Assembly: GCF_921293095.1 (NCBI RefSeq)
Contig: NW_025791658.1
Coordinates: 1,674,001 to 1,738,000, forward strand
Direction of reading: 5' to 3'
Length of the DNA stretch: 64,000 nt
Origin: Ischnura elegans
Taxonomy: Eukaryota; Arthropoda; Insecta; Odonata; Coenagrionidae
Shown one piece after another: positions 11,390 to 22,477 of this stretch (the stretch's first letter is position 1; the number at the start of each line of letters is the position of its first letter). The position numbers were made by a program, and so were the translations under genes. The notes below the pieces were generated by a model that searched no databases, was not told the DNA's origin, and was given only the letters and a program-made list of their open reading frames with translations.

Positions 11390-11609
11390 CAAGGTTGAGT
11401 GATGAAAGAACAATGGACACTGCTGAAATATATAGCTAGAGAGGGATAGGGGGAATGGTTGTGGTGTTGGGGGTGGAAGAGGAGAGGGGGGAATTGTGGT
11501 TGGACGTAAGGCATCTCCTGTTCCACCCTCAACACCACAACCATTCCCCACCTCCCTCTATAGCTATATATTTCAGCGGTGTCTATTGTTTTTTCATCAC
11601 TCAACCTTG
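11390..11609. repeat. Long hairpin, 89-bp arms
   Basis: Arms 11390-11478 and 11521-11609 are equal in length and pair almost throughout, starting CAAGGTTGAGTGATGAAA. The loop is 42 nt. This could be a small foldback element or a hairpin-RNA precursor. Confidence 0.85.
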
Positions 11610-12258
11610 TGGTTCTACATTTGGCTCTATATTAGAGTATTTGCAGTGATAATTAATGTACCGACATGACCTGGCGGACAACACCGATTCATCGGAAAGT
11701 CCAGGGAAGGTTAAAAGGTGAGAATATTATCGTATTTTCTCGTGTAAGCTGCAATCTTGTATGTACTGCGCACCCCCATTTTCAGGGTGGCTCGTGAGGG
11801 AAAAAAGAAACTTCCTAGCATTTTTTTTGGTCCGGTCTAATTTAGAAACTTATGATTTGTTGCTAAATCGATAAGTTTACGTTTCCTGGTTAAATAATGT
11901 TAGAAATGTAATTCCTGGGAAGGTTTCCTTGTTTCAATGCTACACTCTGGAGAAATAAGCGATAAGAATTTGAGGGAAAATGTAATATATATACCTAATA
12001 TAATTTATTATCCCCAGTAGACAATATACAGAGTAGGTTATAGAATAGCCTACAATTAGTAATGTATAGGGTACGTCAAAATTTTGGCATACAAAAACAA
12101 TGTCACACAGTAATTATAACAAAGGGAAAAAAAAAACATAGGATACCATTGAAGGAAAAGGCACAGGAATGCAAATTAAAGGGAAAAAACATGTCTCAGT
12201 TTCAGGTTACGATAAACAAACAAAATTCATTTACGCAACTTGTCTGTCAGAAATTCAC
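11610..12258. other. Nothing clear
   Basis: A/T-rich intron sequence with only chance short frames. Confidence 0.4.
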
Positions 12259-12471
12259 TTAGTGTGTACATCCTGTAGATTTGATGCTCTCTGGGAATGA
12301 GTTGTATATTTTTGTCCCCTTTGCAAATACACTGTTGCTGGATATCTTTGAATTGTGGTGTTTTTCATGGATTGCATTTTTGTTTCTAGTACCATATGCA
12401 TGTATGCTGTTATTGAACTTAAGAAGATGAAGATTATTTTTTACAACTACAAAAGTACAGAAAATATACAA
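12259..12471 (-). pseudogene. Non-LTR retrotransposon C-terminus relic (CR1-like)
   Basis: The minus frame contains IHAYGTRNKNAIH and KIYNSFPESIK, the H-x-YxTRxK and LP/FP tail typical of CR1/L2-type reverse transcriptase C-termini. It is short and 5' truncated. Confidence 0.6.
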
Positions 12472-12734
12472 ACTTGGGACAGTTAAGATGTTTAATTTTA
12501 CATTTTACAATTTAATTTTAAGATGTTTAATGCATTTCCGGAAAGAAGATTTTCTAGTTTGGAGAGAGACAGGGACAGGATTGGGGCGTTTAGGTTTGGA
12601 GGAGGATGGAGGGATTACAGCGGACAGATCGAGTAAGGAACGAGCAAGTGTTGAATAGGATAGATGAGGAAAAGACCGTTGACAGCTGAAATAAATAAAA
12701 GGAAGAGTAACTAAGGCTGGGACGTGTGATGAGA

Positions 12735-12925
12735 AGTGATGGCATTTTGAAGGTAGCCTTGGAGGGAACGGTGGAAGGGATCGGAAGAAAGGGGAAGGAT
12801 AAAGTTGATTGACAGTTTGAAGATGAGAAAGTACAGAGACTTCAAAGTGATGGCTGGAGAAAGAAGGTCATGGAGTTGGCATTAGCACGAGGGGCCTGCC
12901 GACAGATGGAACAATAGATAATGAT
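12735..12925 (+). pseudogene. Decayed RTE-type reverse transcriptase tail
   Basis: Broken frames give KMRKYRDFKVMAGERR and ARGACRQME-like strings that resemble the ends of insect RTE-like elements. Low certainty. Confidence 0.3.
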
Positions 12926-13104
12926 GACATATGAGGGTGTGAGAGAGAGGTTACAAGTCATTTCTTTTTCTAAAAAAGTTAGGAACAGAAGTTAGGTAAA
13001 GAAAACAAATGGGATCAATTAGATATTTAGTACCATTTTTGGTATTTAGCATTTCTGGGAAAAAGGTGCGCAGCTTCTACAGGTTTACTGTATGTGTCTG
13101 AATA

Positions 13105-13852
13105 CAGTGAGTCCTCGTTCTACGTCACCCCGTTTAACGTCACGAAAATTTTGAGACAGTCATTCGTTTATCGCTCCTTCGCTTCGCGATAATGTCAAGG
13201 CTTTTAAATTTCGCGTGAGAAAAAAACGCGAAGCGGCGGGCGTTGAAGGTTGTTCGTTTTGTGGGCGGTAATACAGTCAGTCTAAACGAAGTGTAAAACG
13301 GTGCGTTTATTGTTAATTGCGACTACGGTTTTAGCAAATTTTCTGCAAAATGAATTCTTAGGTAGGTGCACAAGGTTTTACTTGACATAATGGTTTTCAG
13401 GAACCTAAAAAGTGATTTCAAGGAATTTTTCCGTGTAGAACTCGGAGTTTTTGTCACTTTTTTCGCCGTGTTCAGAATAATTTTGGTTCCTGTAACTGCG
13501 ACGATGTTTCAGCGATGATGATGCCCAGGCGACGCTCACTCGGGCGACCACCATAGCGAAGCGGAAAAGCAAATGCGGGAAGTTACAAAAATGGAGAAGG
13601 ATTTACGTCAGTGCTGCTATTGTCGTTGATGAAGACAGGAACTCGTATTTATGCCATAGCTTGGCATTCCCATCGTAAAAAATGCCCCAGATATGATACG
13701 CTAAAATTTCTTCGCGTAGGAATTGTGAGGTCTAGGAGCTGAATTTTACTTTTTAGATAGTTTCTTATGGGATATTATGTTTCGATTAACGTCATTTCGT
13801 TTATCGTCACATTTTTCAGGAACGGTAAGTGACGTTAAACGAGGACTCACTG
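13105..13852 (+). mobile_element. Tig-C copy, short subfamily
   Basis: Full-length copy from CAGTGAGTCCTCGTTC to its inverse, flanked by TA on both sides. It shares an AATGAATTCTTAGGTAGG segment with the 45.3-kb copy. Confidence 0.9.
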
Positions 13853-14009
13853 TATAGTCCCCCCTTTTTTCCAAAAATGCCCGTGGTAAAAGTAAAATTG
13901 GGGACAATAGTCAAACGCATTTTTTTAACTTTTCCAGAAACTGAAGACTCAAAATTAGGGGGGGGGGACTATATTCAGAGGGGGACTATATTCGGAGAAC
14001 TACGGTATA
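13853..14009. mobile_element. Tig-H type MITE fragment
   Basis: It contains GGGGGACTATATTC twice and ends ACTACGGTATA, matching the element at 18787-18958. It abuts the Tig-C right end. Confidence 0.55.
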
Positions 14010-14059
14010 TGTTATGTAATTGAAAGTGAAGGATCCAAGGTTTTCCCAGCGAATAGACT

Positions 14060-14440
14060 GGAGGAAGAGTTCTTGGGTTTCCAGCCGGGTCCAAGGGTTT
14101 TTCTGCTCTGACGTTTCGAAGTCTAAGTCTGCCATCGGATGGAAGCAGTGGAAATCAGACTTGAGAAGAGAAACATGAACAGAGACGCCGGCTTCCACCT
14201 GAGCAATGCGTGGAAACCAGCCCTGAAAAAACTGAAGGGGGAGAGGACACGCATTGGCCCGACCGTCGACCAATCAGAGCCCACCTGAACCCAATGCGAA
14301 GGTATATAAGACGGACACATCTTGGCCAATCCATTCACCGTGAAGACGATGGCAGACTTAGCCTTTGAAACGTCGGTGCAGAAAAACCCTTGGACCCGGC
14401 TGGAAACCCAAGAACTCTTATCTCCATTTAAGTGAAAGTT
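14060..14440 (+). mobile_element. Penelope-like element 3' part with inverted flanking repeats
   Basis: A 70-bp segment (14068-14140) containing CCAAGGGTTTTTCTGC is repeated inverted at 14345-14415. Between them a + frame reads MNRDAGFHLSNAWKPALKK, like the C-terminus of Penelope-like proteins, followed by a TATATAAG-containing tail. Confidence 0.6.
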
Positions 14441-14686
14441 TGGGTTACCCATGTTTACTTATTATTCGTGCCGTCTCCCCCCATAATTAGCCCGGACAAT
14501 CGGGAATGTACTGAATATCCATTGGGTGAGTTTATCTGCTTTGATTTGGTGGATAACTTGGGCTATAATGATATTTAGTGATTTTTCCGGGTATTCTTCT
14601 GCGTTTATCCATTTTGTCAGACAATATTTCCCCAACGTTCTTGTTGGCTTCCTTAGGTCCACTGAAGTGTCGATGCAGAAAGTTGT

Positions 14687-15182
14687 TCATCTTATATACA
14701 CCCCGTTTGCCGCCTTTTTTGTCGAGGTGTGCCCTGATTGGTCAGGATCTTTGAAGACCCTTTTCCACGCGCTGGCGAGATTGTAGTCGTCTTCACGGTT
14801 GAAGTTCTTTGTCGTTTTGGTGATTTCAATTGCCTCCCTGATTATTCTCGGGAAGTAGCGGCCTTCTTTGTTCAATAGAAAGGCGTTGTCAAAGTCAATA
14901 TTGTGTGTCGGTCCACTCCATTGGTGTTCCGCCACCGCTGACTGGGTGAAATGTCTATTTTTTACGGCCCTTCTGTGCTCTTGGACTCGCCATTTCAGTG
15001 CTCGTGATGTTTGGCCGATGTAGGAATCACTGCAGCTGCACCTAATCTCGTATACTCCTCCACAGATGTCCTTAGTGTGGTGGTCTTTCGTGTTGACGAG
15101 GATATTCGACATCATGGTGATGCATTTGAATCTGGTTATGATGTTGTGTTTCTGGAGGGCTCTCGCAATCTTTTCCGTAGTT
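14687..15182 (-). pseudogene. Penelope-like element, GIY-YIG domain relic
   Basis: The minus frame runs TEKIARALQKHNIITRFKC and then GGVYEIRCSCSDSYIGQTSR: the VYxIxC...YIGQTSR motif of the GIY-YIG endonuclease found at the C-terminus of Penelope-like retroelements. It ends with NFNREDDYNLASAWKRVF, a typical tail. The reverse transcriptase core is absent, so it is 5' truncated. Confidence 0.85.
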
Positions 15183-15530
15183 CATAACCTCCGCGAAAGC
15201 CTACTTGGAAACCCTGGGCTATAGTCAGGCAAGGAAAGTCGGGAATGTTGTGGGAAAGGTTGAGTGAAAATGTATGGGTAATTCTCCCACAATCGTACAA
15301 AATGATGTCCTCGGACTGCAATATAACCAAACCAAAACTGTTGAATCAAAGCTAAACTGGCAAATCATGTGTACCCTTTTACTAATTTTAGTGACAAATT
15401 GGTAAAGAAAAAAAATTGCATTTCCCAAATTTAATGTCCACAGACTATGATTTGTCATGTGATAAAAGGTGCACGACTTCAACTTGTGAATACAGTAGTT
15501 GTCCTGATGATCAATTATTTTTTCATTTCA

Positions 15531-16170
15531 TCATTCTAACCAGCTTTTTAATACCGGCATCGTACCACTCTCCTGCTGTGTCGCAAAGTCAACTGACGAC
15601 CGAGTCTTGTATATTCTTGTCTGGCTGGAATGTCTTTCCTCCATAGTGTTTTTGAAAGTAAGAAAAAGGTGGTAGTCGCTTGGTGCAACTTTCGGGCAGT
15701 AAGGAATGTGGTCGATGATATCCCAGCCAAATTCATTGAGTATGGCGATCGCTTCATATGGCACATGTGGACGAGCTTTTTCTTCTGTTATTCAATGAGC
15801 TGCTTGGAGACCCACCTGGTGGACATCTTGTTGTAACCGAGGATTTTAGAGGCAAAAGGAACCACACCCTTCATTAAGACCTTCCTTTAACTCATGCAGG
15901 GTTATTCTCTGGTTATTGCACACCATCTCGTCAATTCAAGGCCCCGTTGATTCCGGCAAATGCAGCCTACCCGATCGCTGTTCATCGTGGACGTTTTCCC
16001 ATCCATCAGAAAACTCCTGGCACCATTTCCCTAACGTTTTTGATTCCCATACACCTCTTACCGTACACTTCCACTAACTGGTGACGAATTTCTATCGGAT
16101 ATAACATTTTTGCATTCAAAAATCGAATGACTGAGTGTAGTTCGCACCTGGTGGGTGAGCTTAGTGGGAG
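15531..16170 (-). pseudogene. mariner transposase relic
   Basis: Minus-strand frames give IEIRHQLVEVYGKRCMGIK (N-terminal helix-turn-helix region) and later GWDIIDHIPYCPKVAPSDYHLF, which contains the last catalytic Asp region of DD34D mariner transposases. Frames are shifted and part of the middle is lost, so it is inactive. Confidence 0.85.
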
Positions 16171-16298
16171 CTCCATCCTAAACCACTGAAACGCAGTAAC
16201 TGAGTGACCTAAGGTCACGTGAGTGGTTCTAAATTTTGGCGTAGGGACCAAGGAATGCAGTGCTCCAGTCAAATTTTGCCTTGCAACTCACCTTCCTA

Positions 16299-16951
16299 AT
16301 AGGGTGGTTTCCTATTATTTTTTTATTGCCTGAATCGAAAGATTATTACTCCTGCAGTACGTATTTCACGCATTTAAATTTTTAAATGGCGATATCTATT
16401 TTTCACGATTAAATGATTCAAGCGCGCGAAAACACGATGGCTAAGTATGAATGCCAGGAAAATTCCGTGTGATGTCGTTCTGGTTCCCGCTGCTGCAAGT
16501 GAGGTGACCTTGGGGCGAGGGTTAGAGTGCTGATACGACGCAGGATGCTAGCAGGTAGCAGAGTACCCCGCTTGCTGGTAGTGCATGGCTTAAATGAGGA
16601 TTATTAATACCTTATCAAACGAAGGAAACTTTCCGACCTTAGCCAGTTTTAATAATTGATTATTAAGACATGTTTCCCTGAGCTCTGTGCCTCATGCATG
16701 CATTGGTAACCTCAGACGATGTAAAACTCCTATCTACTCGTATAGAAACTAGGTCCCTGTGACATCACGTGGAGTGGCATCGCATGGGCACCAATCTGGC
16801 CTTTTTCAAATGAGGATAAAAATTGACCATTGCCATTCATCTAAACCGGTATTTTTAAACGAAATAATTTGTATATTATGAATACACTAATGGTGGGTAA
16901 CGAATCACAATCAATGCCTTTCGTTTTCTTTGATGAAGGAAATTACCCTAT
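16299..16951 (+). mobile_element. MITE-A, full length
   Basis: Runs from ATAGGGTGGTTTCCTATTAT to GATGAAGGAAATTACCCTAT; flanks TA and TG. The core CRE-like palindrome is mutated to TGACATCA here. Confidence 0.9.
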
Positions 16952-17363
16952 TGGTGTCGTCGGAGACCTTACTTTTTAATACACCCTCGTGCATTCACAT
17001 ATTTGTGTGAATTTTGAGAAATGGTTTTGGGGAACCATTTTTTATGCATCAATGCACACACTCGGGCTGGTCAAGGGAAGCCAGTCAGCCTCGCACAATC
17101 ATACCGGGTGGTCGTGTTGGGCAGTTCCAGACTCTTTCAAGAACCTTTAGTTTGCTTTGTGCTCTTCTTACAAGTGTGGTTTCATTAAAAGAATCCCATG
17201 ATACCAAATCAACACTTTACTTTAATACTGTCCACTATTATTCAACACCCAAACAAGTGGAAACCTTCTACTTCCTGATCACTACATAGGCGTTACACAA
17301 ATGCCTTTTATGCTGAAAAATGTGAAATGATTTTTGTTACATAATTCCTATTCCCTTTTGCAG

Positions 17364-17445
17364 GAAAAGCACTGTGGGATTGAACAAGATATCAAATCTC
17401 CAGGTGGGTCGCTGAATAACCAGGCCAAGGACGCTCCTGTTATAG
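17364..17445 (+). CDS. C2H2 zinc-finger gene, short linker exon
   Basis: The exon is 82 nt between CCCTTTTGCAG and GTATGT, entering in phase 0 and leaving in phase 1 (last base G). It encodes EKHCGIEQDIKSPGGSL and then NNQAKDAPVI. The split codon completes as Gly with the GA that opens the exon at 22478, so the junction keeps the finger frame open. There is no recognisable domain; it is hydrophilic and includes an IKSP stretch. It could be skipped in some transcripts, but skipping would break the frame, since 82 is not a multiple of 3. Confidence 0.7.
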
Positions 17446-17710
17446 GTATGTAAAATCCATTGGTGAAGCTTCATAAATTGTTCAGTGCTGCATGACCCAC
17501 AGGTGTCTAGCACCCAAGGAGGTTGTAAATATGTATCTGGAGGCTTGTTTTTTGAGTTTTTCGCATTCATCCAACATCTTAGTTTGTCAATTTCAGCCAT
17601 CTTAGTTTGACAGTTTTTGGACTTATCCTATTCCTCACGATTGATTGGTAATTAGTACGGGAAAATATTTTTTTTCAACAACCATCCCTCTAATCTGTAC
17701 ACTTGTACAG

Positions 17711-18177
17711 TAGGGCGGATCGCAAAAATTGAATTTTTTCAACTCCATCTGGCCCAATGAAAAAAAGTTGTGGGACCGATCAAAAATAAGGCCTGAAAAT
17801 TTTGAGACCTCTACGTGAACCCCTGACCCTCGCTCAAATGCAATTTAGGGGGGGAGGGTCAAAATTCGAAAAATATAATATTTTATGGTCATTCCCTATA
17901 GATTTTGCCGAGTTACTGCCCTTTCTTTTAGGGCAGAAATTTCGTGCATTTTGACGTATCTTCCACCGTTTAGCCACAAAATGCCTGATTTGAGTCCGCG
18001 CCTGTGAAGATAATATTCCAATGCCCACGCAGCATTGTGGATACAATAGCAGCAAGCCGATCCCGTCCCCTCCCCGCTCGCTTCTCCCCATCCCACGCCT
18101 CGAATGCAGCAAAATTCATCCTGCGTGTGCTTGGGCCAGATGGATTTGAAAAAAATCGATTTTTGCGATCCGCCCTA
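17711..18177. mobile_element. hAT-like MITE with 48-bp inverted ends
   Basis: TAGGGCGGATCGCAAAAAT and its inverse bound a 467-bp element; the flanking 8-mers TTGTACAG and TGGTACAG differ at one base, as expected for an aged hAT duplication. It lies 265 bp past the third zinc-finger exon. Confidence 0.85.
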
Positions 18178-18284
18178 TGGTACAGCCTGACCCTAAATTG
18201 CGTGGCTGGGGGTGTTAGGACATCAGACATTAATGCAAACAAGTAAAGCTGCACACGAAGATACACCCAGCATTTATGTATTTT

Positions 18285-18400
18285 GTTTCAAATAAAATTG
18301 TTCACATACAGCAACACTGCCTGTTTATAAAGCACTTATAAGGATAAAAATGAAGCAATCAAGCTAGTTACAATTACAGATCAAACAGTAACAAAAGAAA
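18285..18400 (-). mobile_element. Retroelement 3'-end fragment
   Basis: CACATACAGCAACACTGCC...GCACTTATAA recurs at 19978-20015, where it follows an A/T-rich tail. Confidence 0.4.
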
Positions 18401-18786
18401 ACAAAATCAACAAACCGATTGCAGTGGCCACAACACAAGGAGGTTATAAATATCTGTAGGCACTGTTTCCGAGTTTTTATCGTGGTCAAAGTTCCACCAT
18501 ATTAGTTTTTTAGTCTTAGGACTTAGTCTCCGACTGATATTTTGAGGCGGCTAAGTTTTGTTCCAAAAATGCATAACAATTAGTGAAAAATGCTACCATA
18601 CTCATTAGTATTTTGCCAGTGATTGTCTAGGATTTTTCACATCATTCGAGATGCTTCTATAGATGTATAAAGTAAGGATGGTCGGATTGTATACCTCGGA
18701 TCCAAATATCCACGGATATTGCCCTTCATCGGATACATCAGATCAAAAGTTGCGGAAGAAATCAGATCTGGATTCAAAATTTAAAA

Positions 18787-18958
18787 TACCGTATTTCTCC
18801 AAGTATAGTTCCCCTCTATTCCCCCACCCCCTAATTTTGAGACTTCAATTTCAGGAAATAATTTTAAAAATGCATTTTAATATAGTCCCCCCCCCTACTT
18901 CTACCACTATGTAACCGTATGGAAAAAAAGGGGGACTATATTCAGACGTTTACGGTAA
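18787..18958. mobile_element. Tig-H type MITE
   Basis: Ends TACCGTATTTCTCCAAGTAT and inverted CTATATTCAGACGTTTACGG; C- and G-rich runs lie inside. Confidence 0.6.
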
Positions 18959-18977
18959 TAGCTTCAGTGAATGCAAC

Positions 18978-19200
18978 GCCCCATCAGGGTGGAAAGAGTT
19001 CCGATTCTCTCTTCGAATGCACCGTCGCCTGCGATTCTTGTCCTACTCATGAACCGTTTTGTTTGAAAGCTCTCGCAGAGGTTACGTAGGAGAATTTCAG
19101 CCGTGGAAAATAAAAAAGGCAAAATACGACTGGCACATAGTGTGACTCTTCCCAAGAGATTGAACAATGCTTCCCAGATCTCTTCTGGCGTCATACTCTG
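18978..19200 (-). repeat. Repeat block, copy 1
   Basis: More than 90% identical by eye to 20466-20657 over about 190 bp. The minus frame encodes RNLCESFQTKRFMSRTRIA in both. The parent element is not recognised. Confidence 0.8.
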
Positions 19201-19227
19201 GGAAATTCCTCTAGAGCAAAAAATATA

Positions 19228-19735
19228 TTCTTAATTCAAAAAAAGTTAATTAGGTCCACGTGTAACGAGTCTTATAGGGCACATTGTAAACCTCTTTTTC
19301 AGAGACTGGGAATTCTAACTTTTCATTCTGTGTATATTTATAATGCCATGCTGTATACTAGGAAACACCTTACTGATTTTTAAACAAATAAATTTAATCA
19401 TTCGTATGAGACAAGAAGTTGTGATGTTGTGCATGTTTTAACGTCAAACCTAAGTGCAACTTCGAAAGGGCCCCATGCGATGTGTGTAAAGTTGTATAAT
19501 AATCTGCCACTAAATATTAAAAAGGAAAAAAGATTTTTGGTGTTCAAAAAACAAGTTAGCTCTTATCTACTAGATAAATGTTTTTACTCTGTAAATGACT
19601 ATCTGGCATCTACACATTGATTGTATTTGTGTATATGTATATATTTTCCATGACGTGCCCTATGTACTTACTTAGGTCTACCTTTTGTATTGTATCTTTT
19701 GGGCAAATAAATCTATTCTATTCTATTCAATCATC
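19228..19735 (+). pseudogene. CR1-like non-LTR retrotransposon 3' end
   Basis: The frame reads KKLIRSTCNESYRAHCKPLF, LGILTFHSVYIYNAMLY, an in-frame stop, NHSYETRS and VKLYNNLPLNIKKEKR, the usual C-terminus of CR1-like reverse transcriptases. It ends in AATAAATCTATTCTATTC, a short tandem tail typical of these insertions. Confidence 0.8.
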
Positions 19736-19954
19736 GGGGGAATCTCAGCGACAGGAATTTGGAAATGCATTTGGATCCGAAAATATCCAAAGATCCGAAA
19801 GATCCGGCTCCGAAAATTAAGGATCCGATTCCAATCCGGATCGGAAAAAAATCCTGGATCCGTACATCCCAAGTGTAGTACTTTATTACCATAATTGTTG
19901 GTTTTCCGTTGGCTATAATAAAATAAAAATTCCAGTACATATATTTATTTATTT

Positions 19955-20440
19955 TTATTTATTTTAATGAAGAGATACACATACAGCAATACTGCCAATT
20001 TAAAGTGCACTTATAACAACAAATGTTAAATAATTAAAGAATAATTATTTGATTACAAATTTAAACAAACATTTATCCGGCTATCTAGTCATTTATGCTA
20101 TAAATATGTTAATGCCCGATGAGTAAAATTTTTAAGTGTCAGACCAAATGGATCAATATCACTGGGTAGAGTATTTATTAAAAGGGAAAGCCTATGGAAA
20201 AGTGAGCGCTTAATTACAGATAGCCTGGGTGTAGGAATGTGGAGTAAAGAAGTAGATCGGGTGTGGCGGGAAGGTACTCTATTGTTGTGGAAGGAATCAA
20301 TGTCAGGACTGTCGAAGTGGGAGTTAAGGGTATTATAAATGAATTTGTTGTCTGATTGAAGTCGGAGAAGGGATAAACTAGGGACGGATAAAGAGGATAA
20401 AACTGCACTAGTAGGTGACTCGCGGAGATTTGGGTTTCTA
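19955..20440 (-). pseudogene. Non-LTR retrotransposon 3' end, minus
   Basis: An AATAAATA-rich tail lies at the left, and the minus frame reads LFHRLSLLINTLPSDIDPFG, resembling the last residues of a reverse transcriptase ORF. Decayed. Confidence 0.5.
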
Positions 20441-20465
20441 AATTTTACAATTTTTACAATTTTAC

Positions 20466-20657
20466 AATGTGCCGTCGCATGCGATTCTTGTCCTACTCAT
20501 GAACCGTTTTATTTGAAAGCTCTCGCAGAGGTTACGTAGGAGAATTTCAGCCGTGGAAAATGAAAAACGCAAAACACGACTGGCACATAGTGTGACTCTT
20601 CCCAAGAGATTGAACAATGCTTCTATTCCCAGATCTCTTATGGCGTCATACTCTGGT
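20466..20657 (-). repeat. Repeat block, copy 2
   Basis: Second copy of the 18978-19200 block. Confidence 0.8.
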
Positions 20658-20751
20658 ATAAAAAGGTACAATTTTTGCAAAAAAAGTTATAACACTGTTA
20701 AGGGTGGCAAGATTAGTGGGGGCAGACATTGACCACATTGGTGAGCAATAG

Positions 20752-21402
20752 TTGATCACCGGAAGAACTAATCTTAAGTCCTTCGTATTACGTAAACTTG
20801 ACCTTGAGAATGACCTTGCTGCTATCCAAGCTTGGTGCGATGCTTGGCAGTTAGAATTAAATTTGGAAAAATGCGTCGCAATGAATTTCTGGAAGAAGAA
20901 TAACTCCCCACAGCGTAACTATATCATTCGGGGCACCCAGTTAAAGGCAGTTGAATCCGTGAAATATCTAGGGGTTAGACTCAATAATGATCTATCGTGG
21001 AATAAACATATTCGAGAAATAACCGGTCAAGCTAATCGTAAAATGGGTTTTGTTAAAAGAATATTAGGAAAGTGCGACGACAAAGTGAGAGAAATTAGCT
21101 ACTTTTCCCTCGTTAGGCCACATCTGGAATACGCCGCCAGTGTTTGGGACCCTCATGAAAAAGGCTTAATAACAGAGTTAGAACGCGTGCAAAGAAGAGC
21201 TGCCAGGTATGTGAAAGGTCGTTACGATAGTCTTGTTAGTGTAACTGACCTCTTAAATAAACTCGGATGGGAATCTCTGTCGGACCGTAGATTGAAAAAT
21301 AGACTAAACCGTTTAGATAAATTCAAGAGCAGTGTCTTTTCTGACGAAGTTAACCATATCTTGCGGACGCCAACGTTGAGAAGTAGGATTGGAGTGCCTT
21401 AG
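20752..21402 (+). pseudogene. Non-LTR reverse transcriptase C-terminal half
   Basis: A 216-codon frame carries WCDAWQLELNLEKCVAMNF, VESVKYLGVRLNNDLSWNKH and FSLVRPHLEYAASVWDPHEK, the thumb and C-terminal motifs of Jockey/CR1-type elements. The palm with the YxDD box is missing, so the copy is 5' truncated. It is unusually intact for its length and related to 34745-35419. Confidence 0.85.
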
Positions 21403-21766
21403 TACTGGAGATATCTGTGAACCGGTAGAGTAGTATGTGCTGGTAAATGACCATTTTACTCTCGTAACATTTTATTTTCAGCTGAGCTGGTTGTAGAACG
21501 TAACGGTGGTGATTTATAATAATTTTACCCCAGGAAGAAGGACAGCTCCAAGACTACGACCCGGGTTGGGTTACATCTTCAGGTGAACCACTGTTATGGA
21601 TGCGACGACGTTACGAAACCTCGGTCGTGCCCATATCAAAATAATAGTGAACCTTAAAAAGTTTTATTTCTTTATTTCCAACTTGTATTGTTTTATTTCC
21701 CTAGTTGCTACATTTTATAAAAATACCAACGCATTTCTCGCCATTACTCCAGGATGAAGTGATTGC

Positions 21767-22418
21767 AGGAGACAACGCCAAAGTGATGTTCAGGATGTGC
21801 ATGCGGATGTTATTTTCTGAAACTATATAGGTAAGGTAGAAAAAGCGTCACAGCTTTCTTCCACATTGGCCCAAGTTCGAGAGATATTCGCATGTATAGA
21901 CTTCACGCAGGATGACATCCCTTGAGTAGCTGAAGACACTCTAGGTATTTTATAGACATCTAGAAGATATTTTGTGCTATGTGGGTTACACGGAAATTCA
22001 CATATTAGTAATTATATACGTCCTATAATTCGCGTGGTAAGACACAATTCGGAGTTTCGTTTAAAATCTATAAATTGATATGAAAAAAAATCGCGAAGTA
22101 ACAAAATAAAACGAATGGGGATAAAATGTAACAGTTATTTCAAAAATTAGAAGAGAGAAAAAATATTGCCGACACCAGGACACGAACCTGGAACACCCAC
22201 TACAGGTTAAAGGACTAGCACCCTAGACTGCGCCGCCACGGCCGTAGTTGGCGATTACTCAACGGATGTCATCCTGCACAAAATCTTTACATGGGAATAT
22301 CTCTCAAAGCCGGGCCTATGTGGAAGAAAGGCATGTCACTTTTTCTACCTTACCTATATAGTTTCAGAAAATAACGTCCGCATCCAGATCCCAAACATCA
22401 CTTTGGCGATGTCTCCTT
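21767..22418. mobile_element. Long-TIR element with a tRNA-like core, 60 bp before zinc-finger exon 22478
   Basis: Arms of about 160 bp (21767-21927 and 22258-22418) pair with about 80% identity; both contain AAACTATATAGGTAAGG. The core includes a minus-strand tRNA-like segment (22166-22240). The right arm ends 60 bp upstream of the acceptor of the finger exon. Confidence 0.8.
22166..22240 (-). other. tRNA-like sequence (Pol III box A and B)
   Basis: On the minus strand GGCGCAGTCTAGGG resembles box A, and GGTTCGTGTCC box B (consensus GGTTCGANTCC). The ends pair over only 4 bp and no good anticodon stem forms, so this is a tRNA-derived relic, not a tRNA gene. Confidence 0.6.
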
Positions 22419-22477
22419 GTAAGAGGGTTAAATAAATGAAGTACATAAGTCTAATTTTCTTTTATTTGTCCTCACAG

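Noticed and set aside
15531..16272. Active mariner
   Set aside because: Frames are shifted, the middle is deleted and no paired termini were found.
22166..22240. Functional tRNA gene (also at 41.2, 41.5 and 52.8 kb)
   Set aside because: Box A and B are present, but acceptor or anticodon stems fail; all sit inside inverted-repeat elements.
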